Source: Prostheceraeus crozeri (taxonomy: Eukaryota; Platyhelminthes; Polycladida; Euryleptidae). Taken from it: a stretch of 64,000 nt of DNA. The position numbers and the translations under genes are program-made. Position 1 is the first letter of the stretch; each line of letters begins with the position of its first letter. The notes under the pieces are model-generated. The model saw only the letters and a list, made by a program, of their open reading frames with translations, had not been told where the DNA came from and did no database searches. This document shows, one piece after another, positions 34,018-44,252 of this stretch. Location of the stretch: the NCBI GenBank assembly GCA_907163375.1, contig CAJQUW010012905.1, forward strand, positions 52,610 through 116,609, in the 5' to 3' direction.

Positions 34018-35366
34018 TAGAGTGAAAATTAAAGCGAGAACGCATGTCACTCGCTCCGAGTAGGCACAGAACAACTCAAGCGATATGAAGCACTTGTATT
34101 TAATCGGCCAATATTTCGACTATCAATCTTCTTCGGGGCCTACAAAACATATTTAAAGCAGTTCATGTAGGAGAAAAACGTTACATTACCCGGATAGTCT
34201 TACCTTTAGACCGGTAGATACAAATGTGAATGGACAAGCTGCAGTGAACATATTTTAACAATGCATGTGGTGTTAACAATAGCAGAACAGCAAAATGTCT
34301 CAATTGTAAGACCGTGACATAGCGAGGATGACAAAATCGAATCATAGAAATCTCTGTTGTATGGATCTCGAGATAGAATGACAATATGACATCGTGACAT
34401 GCATCGAAAAGCACTGGAAGGAAATGTATAAATGAACTGTCCGACAAATGGAGAATCCGATGATAAGGTAAGCCAACGTAATAAAGATGATAATTTTTTG
34501 TTCTTTTTATAGCACAGTCTCACTGGTGGTAAACCAGCGTCAGAGCAGCAACGGCGAATCACACTGTTCAATCTCGAAGTACAGTCACTAGGAAAAGTTA
34601 CGAGATTCAGATTTTTTGAAGGGGCATGACTTAAAGTATTTAGACCAGGAGTGACACAGGCATTCAAACGATGAATCCATTTATCTTCTTTAATCAACAA
34701 GGCATCAGCAGAGGAGCAACGGTCAAAAGCGAAAAAATGAAAATCATCCAAAGAACAGGTAGTCTTAAAATGGAGAGCAACAGGAGTGATACTGGACGGA
34801 TTCAAGATATCGCGGATATGCTGAGTAATACGGATGCGTAAATATTTGAAGTTTGACCAACATAAAAAGCATTACAGCGATGGCAAGAGATCATGTAAAT
34901 ACAATTAAAAGAGTCACAAGATAAATGAAACGGTATACGTTGGATAAAACTAGCATGAGGACTAGAAAAGGTATTGCGAGTTAAAACATATCTACAAACG
35001 CTACAGCGACGACCGTCGCAAGCAGAAAAACCAGGGTTCCAGTTAGGCATTAAACCTGTCACCCGGAAAACACGATTGCGGCAGTTACGAATCAGAGACC
35101 TCGTAATCTTTTGTGAACGCCAACGAGGGAAAACCAGTTTACAAATATTATCAAAATCTCTTTTTGTATAGGAATGAGTAGCCCATCTCAAAATTTGTGA
35201 GAAAATCACGCCACGATGGACATGAGAGGCATGATGCGAGGAGTTTGGAAGAATATTGTGGCTATGAGTATCTTTAAAGCCAATGCGATAGCCAATAGGT
35301 GAAGGAGAGGTCGACAAATTCGATCGATAAAGTTCTAAGTCGAGAAATTGATTATGTTGATCAAGA
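34018..35366 (-). mobile_element. Penelope-like element 1, 5'-truncated
   Basis: This segment on the minus strand holds the end of a Penelope-like ORF and a ~450-base 3' region. It begins inside the RT thumb (LDLELYRSN, around 35330) and contains the linker and GIY-YIG nuclease. The 3' region includes AGTCGAAATATTGGCCGATT, similar in layout to the 3' region of element 2. Both outer boundaries coincide with the edges of the 471-bp direct repeat. Confidence 0.8.
34476..35366 (-). pseudogene. Penelope-like RT thumb plus GIY-YIG endonuclease, frameshifted
   Basis: The frame from about 35366 includes GYRIGFKDTHSHNILPNSSH, HASHVHRGVIFSQILRWATH, the Cys motif CDGRRCSVC and the first GIY-YIG half (CIYMISCHRCNAFYVGQTSN). 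At about 34825 a one-base shift moves the text to the frame with the conserved Arg/His helix and then TPVALHFKT and DDFHFFAFDRC, ending at a segment equivalent to the C-terminus of element 2 (LSSLLR, about 34476). The protein resembles that of element 2 throughout but is clearly a different family. The RT palm is absent and the nuclease is split, so it is inactive. Confidence 0.85.
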
Positions 35367-35837
35367 TTATAATTGAATGGATGAAAATAGTTTAATTAAG
35401 GTTCTCTCATTTTCAAATTGCAGAAATTCTAAATGTTTTTATCAGATTTTTTTAGATTTTTGAAAGTTCGGTTTCATTTACCCGATGATCAAAGTTCACA
35501 TCTATCCATTACTTTCAAAGGCTACAAACAATACTTCGTATGCGTTTCCTAGATGCATGTATATCACTATGGTTAATTAGCCCAAAATCTTTAAATCTCT
35601 ACTACTTTAAACGAAATTCATTTCTTCATCGACGTCAGCATCTTTAAAATATTAGTATCTTGTCTTCGGGCCTACCCTTATGAACATGTTGAATGTCATA
35701 TCCAAGCACTGTGATTCGCACGCTACTAAACCGACGAATCCTTTATTTCTGTTCAACAGGCAGCGTTATTGCTATCAAAAGTCTACATAGTGTCTGCCAG
35801 ATGTTTCATTTCTTCTAATCACACAAATATGTAGTAG
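35367..35837. repeat. 471-bp direct repeat, copy B
   Basis: Copy of 33547-34017. Its right edge, GTAGTAG, is the left boundary of Penelope-like element 2, whose other end meets a GTA microsatellite. Confidence 0.92.
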
Positions 35838-36260
35838 AAATTAGTTTGAAGCACTTTGGAAGTGCGTGCCGCTCACTCTACTATGCGAAAAACACTTCCT
35901 GTAATTCTGACGTTGTATATTGGAGCACCAAATATTTCGCCTTGCAGAGGCTTCAACCGTGGTGACAACGCCAGTTTACATCACATCGGCTGTTAATAAA
36001 ATCAATGCGCGTCATTGCATAGAAATCTTTCGAGTTTTAGTACAGCAATGCACAAGTTGTTCAGTAACTGCTGCCATGACGTCATGAACTTTACAGAATA
36101 GAACCGTGGGCAAAGAAAGTGGGCAGCAAATAGCACAATACTAAAGCCTTCCAAGTGCTTGAAAAGGAGCCAAAAAAGGCTGGCGTTATGATACCAGTAC
36201 ATAAAAGTAAAAGTAAAAGTAAGAACATTAAAGGAATATAAATAATAATAAATGAAAAAG

Positions 36261-38480
36261 CTAGCGTAGTAAGGACCTGAGATTTCTGTCAGTCTTATAA
36301 CAAAGACGGACGGAAACGTCTCTAATAGTGATACAGGCTTGTCGAATAACGCTGTTGAGCTCAGATGTGCACGCTGCTGGATAAGTGACCAAATTCAAAG
36401 TTGGGTTGGTGGTACCAGCATTGCGGTTAAGGCCATTAGGTCGGATAGAGCGGAAGGTGCGAATCCATTTGCTCTCCTTTACTAACCGAGAAGAATGAGA
36501 AAGGCACCTGTCCACGGCAAAGAAAGAAAAGTCTTCAGGAGAGCAGTGGTTGGTGAAGTGTTCAGTGAGAGGATTGGATAGGTTGCCAGTTCTTATGGCT
36601 CGCAGGTGCTCGGAAATGCGGCAACGGAGCTCATTTGAGGATTGTCCCACGTAAACCATCTCACAGAGTTTACATGCCACTACGTAAATGCAGAATGCTG
36701 AAGAGCATGACATTCTGTGGTGTATTGGATACACAAGTCCATTAGCATTCACCTTAAAAAATGTCTTTGGGTCAGCGGAGGAACACGTGCCACAGCGTAG
36801 GCCACCACAACGAAAAAATCCCGGTTGCCAGATGGGGGTAAGAGCCGTAAGCCGAAGTACCTTTCTCAAGGCATTGCGGACACAAGTACGCGTAATTCCT
36901 TGTGTGCGCCAAGTGTGAAATACAGTTTTGCAAACATTGTCGAAGTTTGCTCTGCTTGATGACCTCGTTGCCCACCGGAGAATTTGGGAATATATGACCC
37001 CGCGATGAACGTGGCTAGCGTGATGGGAATCTGGAGGCAGGAGGCGGTGGCAGTCGGTTTCCTTGAATCCTACCCGATGCCCAATCGAGTTGTTGGAATT
37101 GCGATAGATTTCCAAGTCAAGGTACCTTATCTGGTCGCGGCAATATGTGAGGTCCACCTGGATGTGTGGATCAAGAGCGTTGATCCTTTCCCGAAAGTCG
37201 TGCAACTCAGAGATCCCATGATCCCAAATCATGAACACATCATCCTGATAGCGTAACCAAAGGCGAGGTGTAGTGTGGCCATTTAGGATCGATGTTTCCC
37301 ATTCACTGAGATAAATTCCGACGAACGAGCCACCAAAGGCCTTCCCCATAGCAACTCCAGATTGCTGAACCCACCATCTATGGTCAAAAGTGAAATCATT
37401 GCATGTTAGAGACAGATGAAGCAGTCGAAGAACATCAGAGTTTGGGCGCGAGGAGTCAGGATTTTGGGCGAAGGCACGCTCTACTCGACGAACACCCTCA
37501 TCTATTGGCACACTGGTGTAAAGAGATCGCACATCCATAGTGCAAAAAACAGACTCGTCAGCAAGAGAATGAGAGCGGAGAATGGCGATGAGATGTCCTG
37601 AGTCTTGGATGAAACTGCTCAACCTTCGCACAATAGGTGACAAAAAATATTCAATAAAGCGGGCCACATTGCTTGTATCTGTGTCAACGTCGGCAATAAT
37701 TGGACGACCAGGAGGCATGTTGCTGTTGGGCCACACCGACTTGTGAATCTTTGGTAAAATACTAAAGCGTCGTGGTTTCGGAGAGATTGGCGGGAGGAGA
37801 AATAGAAGCTCGCGCTCATTAATCACACCATTTGATCGCAAAGTCATCAAAATGCTTGGAACAGCAGAGTTCTCGGACGAAGATAAAGGAGAAGATAGGC
37901 TCCTATAAAACGAAGCATCATTGAGTTGACGTTCACATTCAACATTGTATGAGTTTGAATCCATCAGGACCCACTGTCCACCTTTATCCGCAGGTCGCAC
38001 GACGATACTAGCGTTGATAGAAAGCGAATTGAGTACATGCCATTCAGATGGACTGAGATTCTGTTCAGAATAGCAGGTATGATCATTAAAAAGTATTTGT
38101 CGAGCGGCCGATAAAATTCTCTGGCAGATTCTGTGGACGTTTCTCGGAACAGTTCCCTGCGGAGGCCAGCTGGATGATGAAGTGACACCAAAGCGGCAAG
38201 CGGTTCGCGAAGTGGTATGATTGTGGATCCAAGTGCAGGCCCACTGAAGTTTCCGTACAAAATCGACGACATATGAGAAAGAACGGGAGTGGTTGCAGAC
38301 TGATGGAGTAGGGATCAAGGTCGGTGGACGACACAGGAGATTCAGCAGTGGTGAAGAAACAGTAACCTTGGTAGAAAGGATCGTCACTGAATTAAGCAAG
38401 TGGGCATTTAGGCTCTCGAATTCAAGTTTAAATGACGACGAATCGTAGAGAACACAATGTCGCGAGTTGTTACACTCCAA
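36261..38480 (-). CDS. Penelope-like reverse transcriptase with GIY-YIG endonuclease (ORF2)
   Basis: The 739-codon frame carries every expected block, numbered from 38480: ADKGGQWVL (164-172), LPKIHK (242-247), RPIIADVDT (259-267), MDVRSLYTSVP (315-325) with the first catalytic Asp, GVAMGKAFGG (375-384), RYQDDVFMIW (410-419) with the catalytic Asp pair, and LDLEIYR (454-460). A Cys-rich linker follows (C558, C563, C566). Then comes GIY-YIG: IYVVACKLCEMVYVGQ (598-613), R621, H625 and the catalytic E640. It would copy element RNA at a nick made by its own nuclease. The codon at 38480 is TTG; the frame has no ATG until residue 173, after DKGG, and a TGA precedes it. Expression from an internal start is therefore unlikely, and fusion to ORF1 by -1 frameshifting is inferred. 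The frame is intact to its stop. Confidence 0.93.
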   Translation of the reverse strand: MECNNSRHCVLYDSSSFKLEFESLNAHLLNSVTILSTKVTVSSPLLNLLCRPPTLIPTPSVCNHSRSFSYVVDFVRKLQWACTWIHNHTTSRTACRFGVTSSSSWPPQGTVPRNVHRICQRILSAARQILFNDHTCYSEQNLSPSEWHVLNSLSINASIVVRPADKGGQWVLMDSNSYNVECERQLNDASFYRSLSSPLSSSENSAVPSILMTLRSNGVINERELLFLLPPISPKPRRFSILPKIHKSVWPNSNMPPGRPIIADVDTDTSNVARFIEYFLSPIVRRLSSFIQDSGHLIAILRSHSLADESVFCTMDVRSLYTSVPIDEGVRRVERAFAQNPDSSRPNSDVLRLLHLSLTCNDFTFDHRWWVQQSGVAMGKAFGGSFVGIYLSEWETSILNGHTTPRLWLRYQDDVFMIWDHGISELHDFRERINALDPHIQVDLTYCRDQIRYLDLEIYRNSNNSIGHRVGFKETDCHRLLPPDSHHASHVHRGVIYSQILRWATRSSSRANFDNVCKTVFHTWRTQGITRTCVRNALRKVLRLTALTPIWQPGFFRCGGLRCGTCSSADPKTFFKVNANGLVYPIHHRMSCSSAFCIYVVACKLCEMVYVGQSSNELRCRISEHLRAIRTGNLSNPLTEHFTNHCSPEDFSFFAVDRCLSHSSRLVKESKWIRTFRSIRPNGLNRNAGTTNPTLNLVTYPAACTSELNSVIRQACITIRDVSVRLCYKTDRNLRSLLR

Positions 38481-39457
38481 GAATCACCGTTGCTGTCGAA
38501 AGGCGATGGTGCAGGCAAAACGATGCAGTTTGATGGGTGCTTGTTTCGAATGAAGGAAAATAAATCATGAAACGTAGCACGCTCAGTAGCTGTAAACTGG
38601 CTGGTAATGCCTGAGAGAACCACAAGTAAAGTCGCGTTAGGAAAAAGACGATGGCAAGCACTGAGACTACTCTTCAAAGCAGTAGTTAGTGTGATGAGAC
38701 GATTATGCTTATCCAGTGTGCTGAGACACAATACGACTTTCTGAATGGAAGATGACGGGGTGAGTTGTCTTGAGACAAATGAGCGGATGGCCGACAACCT
38801 TCCATTCGAGAGAGCATGTACTATACATGAGGGATGGTGAAACGAGCTCAAATTGCTATCACCGAGAATGACAATATTAGTCTCATGCGGGGACGAAGGA
38901 ATTATCGATGAGGTGGTAGGTTCACCATTAACCGGAAGAACATCTTGATTTGAAGAGATGGCATGTTGCGAGTTTGAGTCGACAGTTCCATCCATTCCGC
39001 CATTTGACGTTTGAGAAGTGTGAGACTCACTAACATGCAGAGAACCACAAGGATAATCGTCTGAAGTAACGGCAGTGGCTATACAATCAGACTCGAGGCG
39101 ACCTCCAGAGCGAGAAGAAATCACATCAACATGTTCTGAAACATTAGGAGGAGCGGCAGAGGACTCAGACGTGGAGGAAGACATGCATTGGTTTCTACGG
39201 ATTTCGTTTAGGGCCGCGTCCAGCACTTCATCATTAAGTCTGTGTCCGAGCTGCTTACGAGCCCAAGAACATGCAATGGAGAGAGATTGTGAAAGCAGTT
39301 GAGCTGAAATAGAGCTGGAGGCAATATGGGAAATTGCGGAAGTCAACTTCACATTGTAATGATCACGAAGGATATCGCGAGCTGAGTTAGCCCAAGACTG
39401 AGCAATACGACGAGATGCATCACAGAACAAAGATGATGGGAAAGCGGGTGTCAACAA
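38408..39457 (-). CDS. ORF1 of Penelope-like element 2: SGNH-like protein
   Basis: The frame of 349 codons has a helical N-terminal part, a Ser/Thr/Asp-rich linker (about 92-190) and a C-terminal alpha/beta domain opening with NIVILGDSNLSSF (194-206), the block I signature of SGNH/GDSL hydrolases. KVVLCLSTLDK (240-250) follows at the place of the usual G-x-N-D block and FDSNGDSWSVTT (320-331) at the place of the D-x-x-H block. The expected Asn and the catalytic His are not evident, so it may be a non-catalytic relative. SGNH domains are known in ORF1 of some non-LTR and tyrosine-recombinase elements and alongside Penelope-related rotifer elements. The first ATG is at codon 92, and the frame is open to the microsatellite edge, suggesting 5' truncation. 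It overlaps ORF2 by 73 bases. Confidence 0.75.
   Translation of the reverse strand: MLTPAFPSSLFCDASRRIAQSWANSARDILRDHYNVKLTSAISHIASSSISAQLLSQSLSIACSWARKQLGHRLNDEVLDAALNEIRRNQCMSSSTSESSAAPPNVSEHVDVISSRSGGRLESDCIATAVTSDDYPCGSLHVSESHTSQTSNGGMDGTVDSNSQHAISSNQDVLPVNGEPTTSSIIPSSPHETNIVILGDSNLSSFHHPSCIVHALSNGRLSAIRSFVSRQLTPSSSIQKVVLCLSTLDKHNRLITLTTALKSSLSACHRLFPNATLLVVLSGITSQFTATERATFHDLFSFIRNKHPSNCIVLPAPSPFDSNGDSWSVTTRDIVFSTIRRHLNLNSRA
38426..38432 (-). promoter_or_regulatory. Candidate -1 ribosomal frameshift site TTTAAAC
   Basis: On the minus strand the heptamer T-TTA-AAC sits in the ORF1 frame (codons TTA 38431-38429 and AAC 38428-38426), five sense codons before the ORF1 stop (38410-38408). 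Slipping one base back gives TTT-AAA, which is exactly the ORF2 frame. This is one of the best known eukaryotic slippery sequences. A short stem (CAGTGA with TTACTG, inner CCTT with AAGG) lies about 36 bases downstream, farther than usual, so no stimulatory structure is claimed. Confidence 0.65.

Positions 39458-39459
<2 letters not shown>

Positions 39460-39496
<37 letters not shown>
39460..39496. repeat. (GTA)n microsatellite
   Basis: Twelve uninterrupted GTA units plus one base, directly at the 5' boundary of Penelope-like element 2. The same motif closes each copy of the 471-bp repeat. Confidence 0.97.
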
Positions 39497-40659
39497 CGTT
39501 TATTGAACGGACACATTGATAATCAAATCGATACAGGGAGAAATCATCACAGAAATTTTGAATTTCGTAAAAGATGAATACAATTTAATCAAGTGAAGAG
39601 TCTATGAGTTGTCTGTGTGAACATGTAGCTACATGTACTCGTAATTAATCATATCATGGATTACACCACTTCATCAAATACTCTACGGCTTGTGCTAAAA
39701 GATGTCGATCTCCCTCGTGTCTCTCTTTCTCTCTCCCTGTTGAGTAAATGCAGTAATTCTCTGCTCAGTAAATGCTATATTGATATACCAAGTTGCTTCT
39801 TAAGTATTCCATACACAAAAATGTCCTCGCTCTTGAAATGTTTAGAAACCATAACAACATATCCTATTCCACGTTGCATTCATCGATTTAAATGATCGTT
39901 AAGAGGAACATGTCCTTTGGAAGTGTGAGCGCGTACAATTTTCTGCCATCAAGTTTCACATATCTTCTCTTAATCTTCAGGGAAGATAATATTAATTGAG
40001 AAATACTCCTATTTTCGCTGTTAGAACTTCTCATGCAGCCTCGCCCCACTGAGGTAATCTTCCGAACGCGCCCTGCTGGTTGTGTTTGAGTTTATGAAAC
40101 AGAGAGCATTGCTAGCAATCCATCGATGGAGATAGCGTTCACACTATTATATAATGATGATTATACATTCTTGTTTGTGCGTTTTATGTGAGTCGTCAAA
40201 TAATTTAATAAACCGCTAATGGATGGATGTCATTACTGTAGCTATAATTAATGACAACTACATAATTATATAATTATTTTGATCAATTGCATCAAATTTG
40301 TTTTTGTAAGCAATTATTTTGTCAAGTAGTGAATAATGTATGGGAATTAGCATATAGTATGTATTAATAATGAACATTAAATTGATTGCCAAAAAATTAA
40401 AGAATTGATCTGTTATCATATAATTACAATAATTGTTTATGAAGCCCTGTTCTGATACAATCATTTATCTGTGGCTGCCGCTAGCAATTATCATAGATCA
40501 TACATGTATGCGCCAATAGCACAGGAATGCTCAACAACATAGAATTATCAAACTTTTCGTAAAGTAACTCCGTAACTCTCCGTAACTCGTAAAGAAATCC
40601 TGAAGAAAGCAATCAGTCGGGATCTGATGGAACATTTACCACAAGTTTTTGCATTACAT
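39497..40659. other. Non-coding stretch
   Basis: I see no supported gene. A short plus-strand phrase, EEHVLWKCERVQ (about 39907-39942), resembles the Cys/His tail of some LINE-type proteins but is preceded by a stop and stands alone. The rest is AT-rich. Confidence 0.35.
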
Positions 40660-40674
40660 TTAGGTTGTGCAAAT

Positions 40675-41165
40675 TCATTTCTGTGGGAAGCTGGGGAAAT
40701 GGCGGTGAGTAGCTCCGTTAAAGATCCGGAAGGTGTCCCACACAGAATTGTTGGCTAAATAAGAAATTCTCCAACCACAATTTTTAATATACTTCATTGA
40801 CTTTGCAACACATTGCATCAGTCGAAAAACTGAACAGTGTGTTCTTCCTGATAAAGCCACTGTTTTCAGTGTGAATCTAATTAACTCAAGAAGAGGAGTT
40901 TTGTAGCTTCTGAACGCGTGCCTGACACACTTTTCAAAAATGCAATCTAAGCTTTTGATGGACGAGGCAGATGCAAACACCAAAAGAAGAGAGGCATGTT
41001 CAAAATGAGGGAGGATGTATGCCTGAATTATGTATGCTATGATACTTTGCGCGAAATTGATTTCGCATGTTCATCATATTGAAACTTGCTGTCAATAGAG
41101 ACCTCAATAACGAAAGTCTAATTTGATTCGAAATCAAAGCACTGTCAATTTGGAACGTGAGTTCC
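40675..41165 (-). pseudogene. Non-LTR reverse transcriptase C-terminal fragment
   Basis: Reading on the minus strand, VSIDSKFQYDEHAKSI is followed after a frame change by AYIIQAYILPHFEHASLLLV and then SSIKSLDCIFEKCVRHAF. This is the usual region after the RT catalytic core of jockey/CR1-like elements (LGV-xD-x-L-x-F-x-x-H...A..YP-x-F-x-Y-A...L-x-x-LQ-N-x-A-x-R). The fragment ends at about 40675 and on the other side runs into the assembly gap at 41166, so the RT core may lie in or beyond the gap. It is frameshifted and inactive. Confidence 0.6.
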
Positions 41166-41188
41166 NNNNNNNNNNNNNNNNNNNNNNN
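41166..41188. other. Assembly gap (23 N)
   Basis: A run of 23 undetermined bases separates the non-LTR fragment from the flank of the piggyBac element. Its true length is unknown, and the missing upstream part of the RT fragment may be here. Confidence 0.99.
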
Positions 41189-41233
41189 TACATTCTTAAC
41201 TTTAGACCATCTCTCTCTCTTAACCTTTTACAC

Positions 41234-41255
41234 GCCAACGTTCCATTATTGGAAC
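41234..41255 (+). promoter_or_regulatory. Palindromic subterminal motif, left
   Basis: GCCAACGTTCCA, four bases, TGGAAC. The core GTTCCA...TGGAAC is a perfect 6-base inverted repeat. It overlaps the last bases of the terminal repeat and is a likely transposase-binding site. Confidence 0.6.
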
Positions 41256-41581
41256 ATTTTTGTTGACATAGATTTTAGTTATCCAAATACTAATTATTAT
41301 CACTTTGACAATTTTTTATAACTCGCAATGGATAAAAATTTGAATATATAAGCTCACTTCACCATTTTACCCTTTAAGTACAGTACCGGAGAACCACGAA
41401 AAACGCACTTTTTTTACTTTTTTTAGTGATTATTCAAATTTTCAATTTTTTAGTCTATTATGAATCATTACCTAAAACAAATCATCGATTTTTCAATCTT
41501 AATATCATCTTTTATATTTTGTTTTCCATTATTATTCATTAACACACATATTTTACAAATGACACGCATCTTTCCATTTAT

Positions 41582-41603
41582 GTTCCAATATTGGAACGTT
41601 GGC
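41582..41603 (-). promoter_or_regulatory. Palindromic subterminal motif, internal left
   Basis: The same 22-base motif as at 41234-41255 in reverse orientation (GTTCCAATATTGGAACGTTG, then GC). It lies about 350 bases inside the left end and about 540 bases before the transposase start. Confidence 0.6.
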
Positions 41604-42143
41604 GGGCACGATGCATGAAATGTACATGATTTCTATTATTAGACTTCAGTCGACTTAACTTGATATTTTTGTGGTGATTGCTGGCTAATACGATGAAATT
41701 ATTAGCGATGATTAGAATGATCGCTATTAGATGATTATTAGAATGATTTTCAACAGAATTATGTAATATTTCTGTTTCATACTGATACTCGTAAATAAAA
41801 AAACATGTCGATATCATACATATAATGTAGATTTATCATTCTTACGACACAAAATCTGGTGTATTTTGAATAAGATTGACACCAACTTTAGAACGATGAA
41901 TTCAATCCTGGATTCAGTGATTATAAGGCTTCGCTGTAGCAATTATCATCTGCAGTTACCATAGAAGTCGGACAATTGCATTGTTAACTTTCTCACGATC
42001 TAACTCTTCGTATTCTCTTTTTTATTGTCGTCTGTAAAGTTTGAATTTCAAATGCGTTGTTTGATCATGGATATCCATGGTTTGATAAAGCTTAAAATAT
42101 AATAGATATGAGAGTAGATTTTTCTATCATTTCATGTGTCATC

Positions 42144-43855
42144 ATGCCTAGAATTCGACGACATCTCACTCTAGAACAAGCTGTTGAACAAATTCAAGAT
42201 GATGAAAATGAAATCAACAATAGTGATACTGATGCTACTATCGATATTTGTATTTTACCTCCAACTGACGCATCCAATGGGGATATTACCGACGAGGAAG
42301 ACATAGATGACAATTCTCTTCGCGATGTTGTACCAGGTGATGTTCCTGGAGCAATAGAGGTAATCGTGGACGACAATGATTATACGCAGGGAGACGGTGA
42401 TATTGAGCTCCAGAGGGAGAGAAAGTGGTCCAGAAGAGAAACGTTTCTCAATGACATTCCTGACGCTCCTATTCCATCTCTTGTCGATACTAATCCTAAA
42501 TTGATCAACAAATCAGTTATCGATCTTTTCTGCTTATATTTTACGGATGATTACATGTCTACACTTGCGAGTTTCACTAACCTTTACGCACAACAACATG
42601 GTATAAATTTGATTACAGAAAAAGACGAACTCTATGTATTTTTTGGAATCCTTCTGATAAGTGGGTACCATGTCTTACCAACAGAAGATTTATACTGGTC
42701 TACGAGTCTTGATCTCTGTTGTGATATTGCGAGTTCATCAATGAGTCGCTTGAGGTTTCGTTTGATAAAGCGATGCTTGCATTTCGCAGACAGCATAGAA
42801 CTCAACCGGAGTGATATGTATTCAAAGATTCGTCCATTATATGACTTTATGAACACCAAGTTTTGCCAATTTGGAGTGCTTCCAAATTTCTTAGTATTGA
42901 CGAATCGTTGGTTCCCTATTACGGGCATCATAGTGGCAAAATGTTTATTCGTGGGAAACCGATACGGTTCGGATATAAAATATGGGCCCTTTGCACTCCA
43001 GATGGATACCCGTTCAAACTACAGTTGTACGGAGGGGCTCAGGATCGATCTGACAGCACTCCTCTTGGAGAGAGAATTGTCATGCAACTGCTGGAACCTT
43101 TACAGAACCCGGAGCAACATTCTGTGTATTTTGATAACTTTTTCTCCAGTTATAGTTTGTTTTCCAAACTTCGCGAGAAGAACATAAAAGCAACAGGCAC
43201 CATTCGAGAAAATCGCACCGGACGATGTCCTGTTGCAACAACGAAAGTTATGAAAAAGAAAGAGAAGGGTGATTTGGACGTCCAAAGCGACGGCAATATT
43301 CTTATTTGTCGTTGGAAAGACAATGCTGTAGTTACTGTGGCATCAAATTTGAGACTGTCCATCCACTTGGTACCGCTCGTCGCTGGGTTAAACAACAAGG
43401 TCAAAAGAAAGACGTTCCCCAGCCAGCTCTCATTTCCAGTTATAATAAATATATGGGAGGTGTCGACGTCATGGATAGACTCCTTGGATCCTATCGTCGT
43501 GTTCTCCGTAGCAAAAAATGGTTCTGAAATTTGTTCAACAACGTGTTGAATTTAGTGGTTGTTGCAGCCTGGAAACTTCATGTAAATGTGATGCAAGACA
43601 AAATGCCGCATTTTGCAGTTTCGACGTGATCTCGTCATTGCACTTTTAGCAAAGTCAAGACAACCCAATTTGAAACGCATGCGTGGGGGACCTACTACAC
43701 CCACACCAAAGCCATTTCGTATATCTGGGCAACATTTTCTCGTCAAAGCGTATTCACAAGGTAGATGTGTGTATTGCTCCAGAAATACTACAAAAATGTG
43801 CAACAGTTGTGACAAGAGACTTCATGAAAGGTGCATGGCCAATTATCATTCATAA
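42144..43855 (+). pseudogene. piggyBac transposase, frameshifted, catalytic residues kept
   Basis: The protein can be followed over the whole gene. It starts MPRIRRHLTLEQAVEQIQDD with an acidic N-terminal region, then the DDE_Tnp_1_7 domain. The three catalytic Asp codons are present at 42899-42901 (LSIDESLVPYYG), 43133-43135 (VYFDNFFSSY) and 43465-43467 (GGVDVMDRL). The C-terminus is a Cys/His zinc-binding tail (GRCVYCSRNTTKMCNSCDKR, then LHERC). Frames change near 42880, 43350 and 43615, and a TGA at about 43525-43527 interrupts a Trp position in the conserved KKWF-W segment. An upstream ATG at 42108 is also in frame. These breaks show the copy is inactive, though it decayed only modestly. 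Confidence 0.92.
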
Positions 43856-44252
43856 TGACGTGTTTCTTGATGCACTGAAATGAAATATCTGCCTTTCCAT
43901 ACAGAATAGTATATGATATTATGTAGCCAACCTGTAATTGAAAAATATACTTTGACAGATGAATGTAATGGACATGAAAATTGTTTTGCAACAAAATATT
44001 TAAATCATTCATTTTAAATTCATGGAAAATTGACTTGTTCAGTAAGTAGGCCTATAGGTACAAAAGGATAGGCGATGGTAATTCTTTAAATGATGATGAT
44101 ACAATACCGAAGACATCATGACATGATAAAAACATTAAATTAAATAAAAAATAGATCAGATAAAAATGTTGCATACAATAAAAATCATCGTCCCATTCTT
44201 AGAGCAATCATACTGTGATCGAAAAAATATGTTAGTTTTCGACATCACAGCC

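Larger units (their letters stand above)
35838..39459 (-). mobile_element. Penelope-like element 2, near full length
   Basis: Coding is on the minus strand. ORF1 (39457-38408, SGNH-like) overlaps ORF2 (38480-36261, RT plus GIY-YIG), followed by a ~420-base 3' region that includes GGCGAAATATTTGG. Both ends touch GTA repeats: GTAGTAG at 35831-35837 and a 37-base (GTA)n run at 39460-39496. ORF1 is open right to the microsatellite without an early ATG, so the 5' end is probably cut. This architecture, RT first and a C-terminal GIY-YIG nuclease, is diagnostic of endonuclease-bearing Penelope-like elements. Confidence 0.9.

Noticed and set aside
36688..37256. Plus-strand ORFs within Penelope-like element 2
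   Set aside because: They lie antisense to the fully motif-bearing RT/GIY-YIG frame and have no features of their own.
38331..38425. Stimulatory pseudoknot for the frameshift site
   Set aside because: Only a stem about 36 bases downstream and a weak stem starting two bases after the heptamer were seen; neither has typical spacing, so no structure is claimed.
33547..39459. Hammerhead ribozyme, often present in Penelope-like elements
   Set aside because: I looked for the CTGATGAG and GAAAC core in the element flanks and did not find a convincing arrangement.
39907..39942. LINE-like EEHVLWKCERVQ phrase
   Set aside because: Twelve codons after a stop with no supporting context; too short to call.
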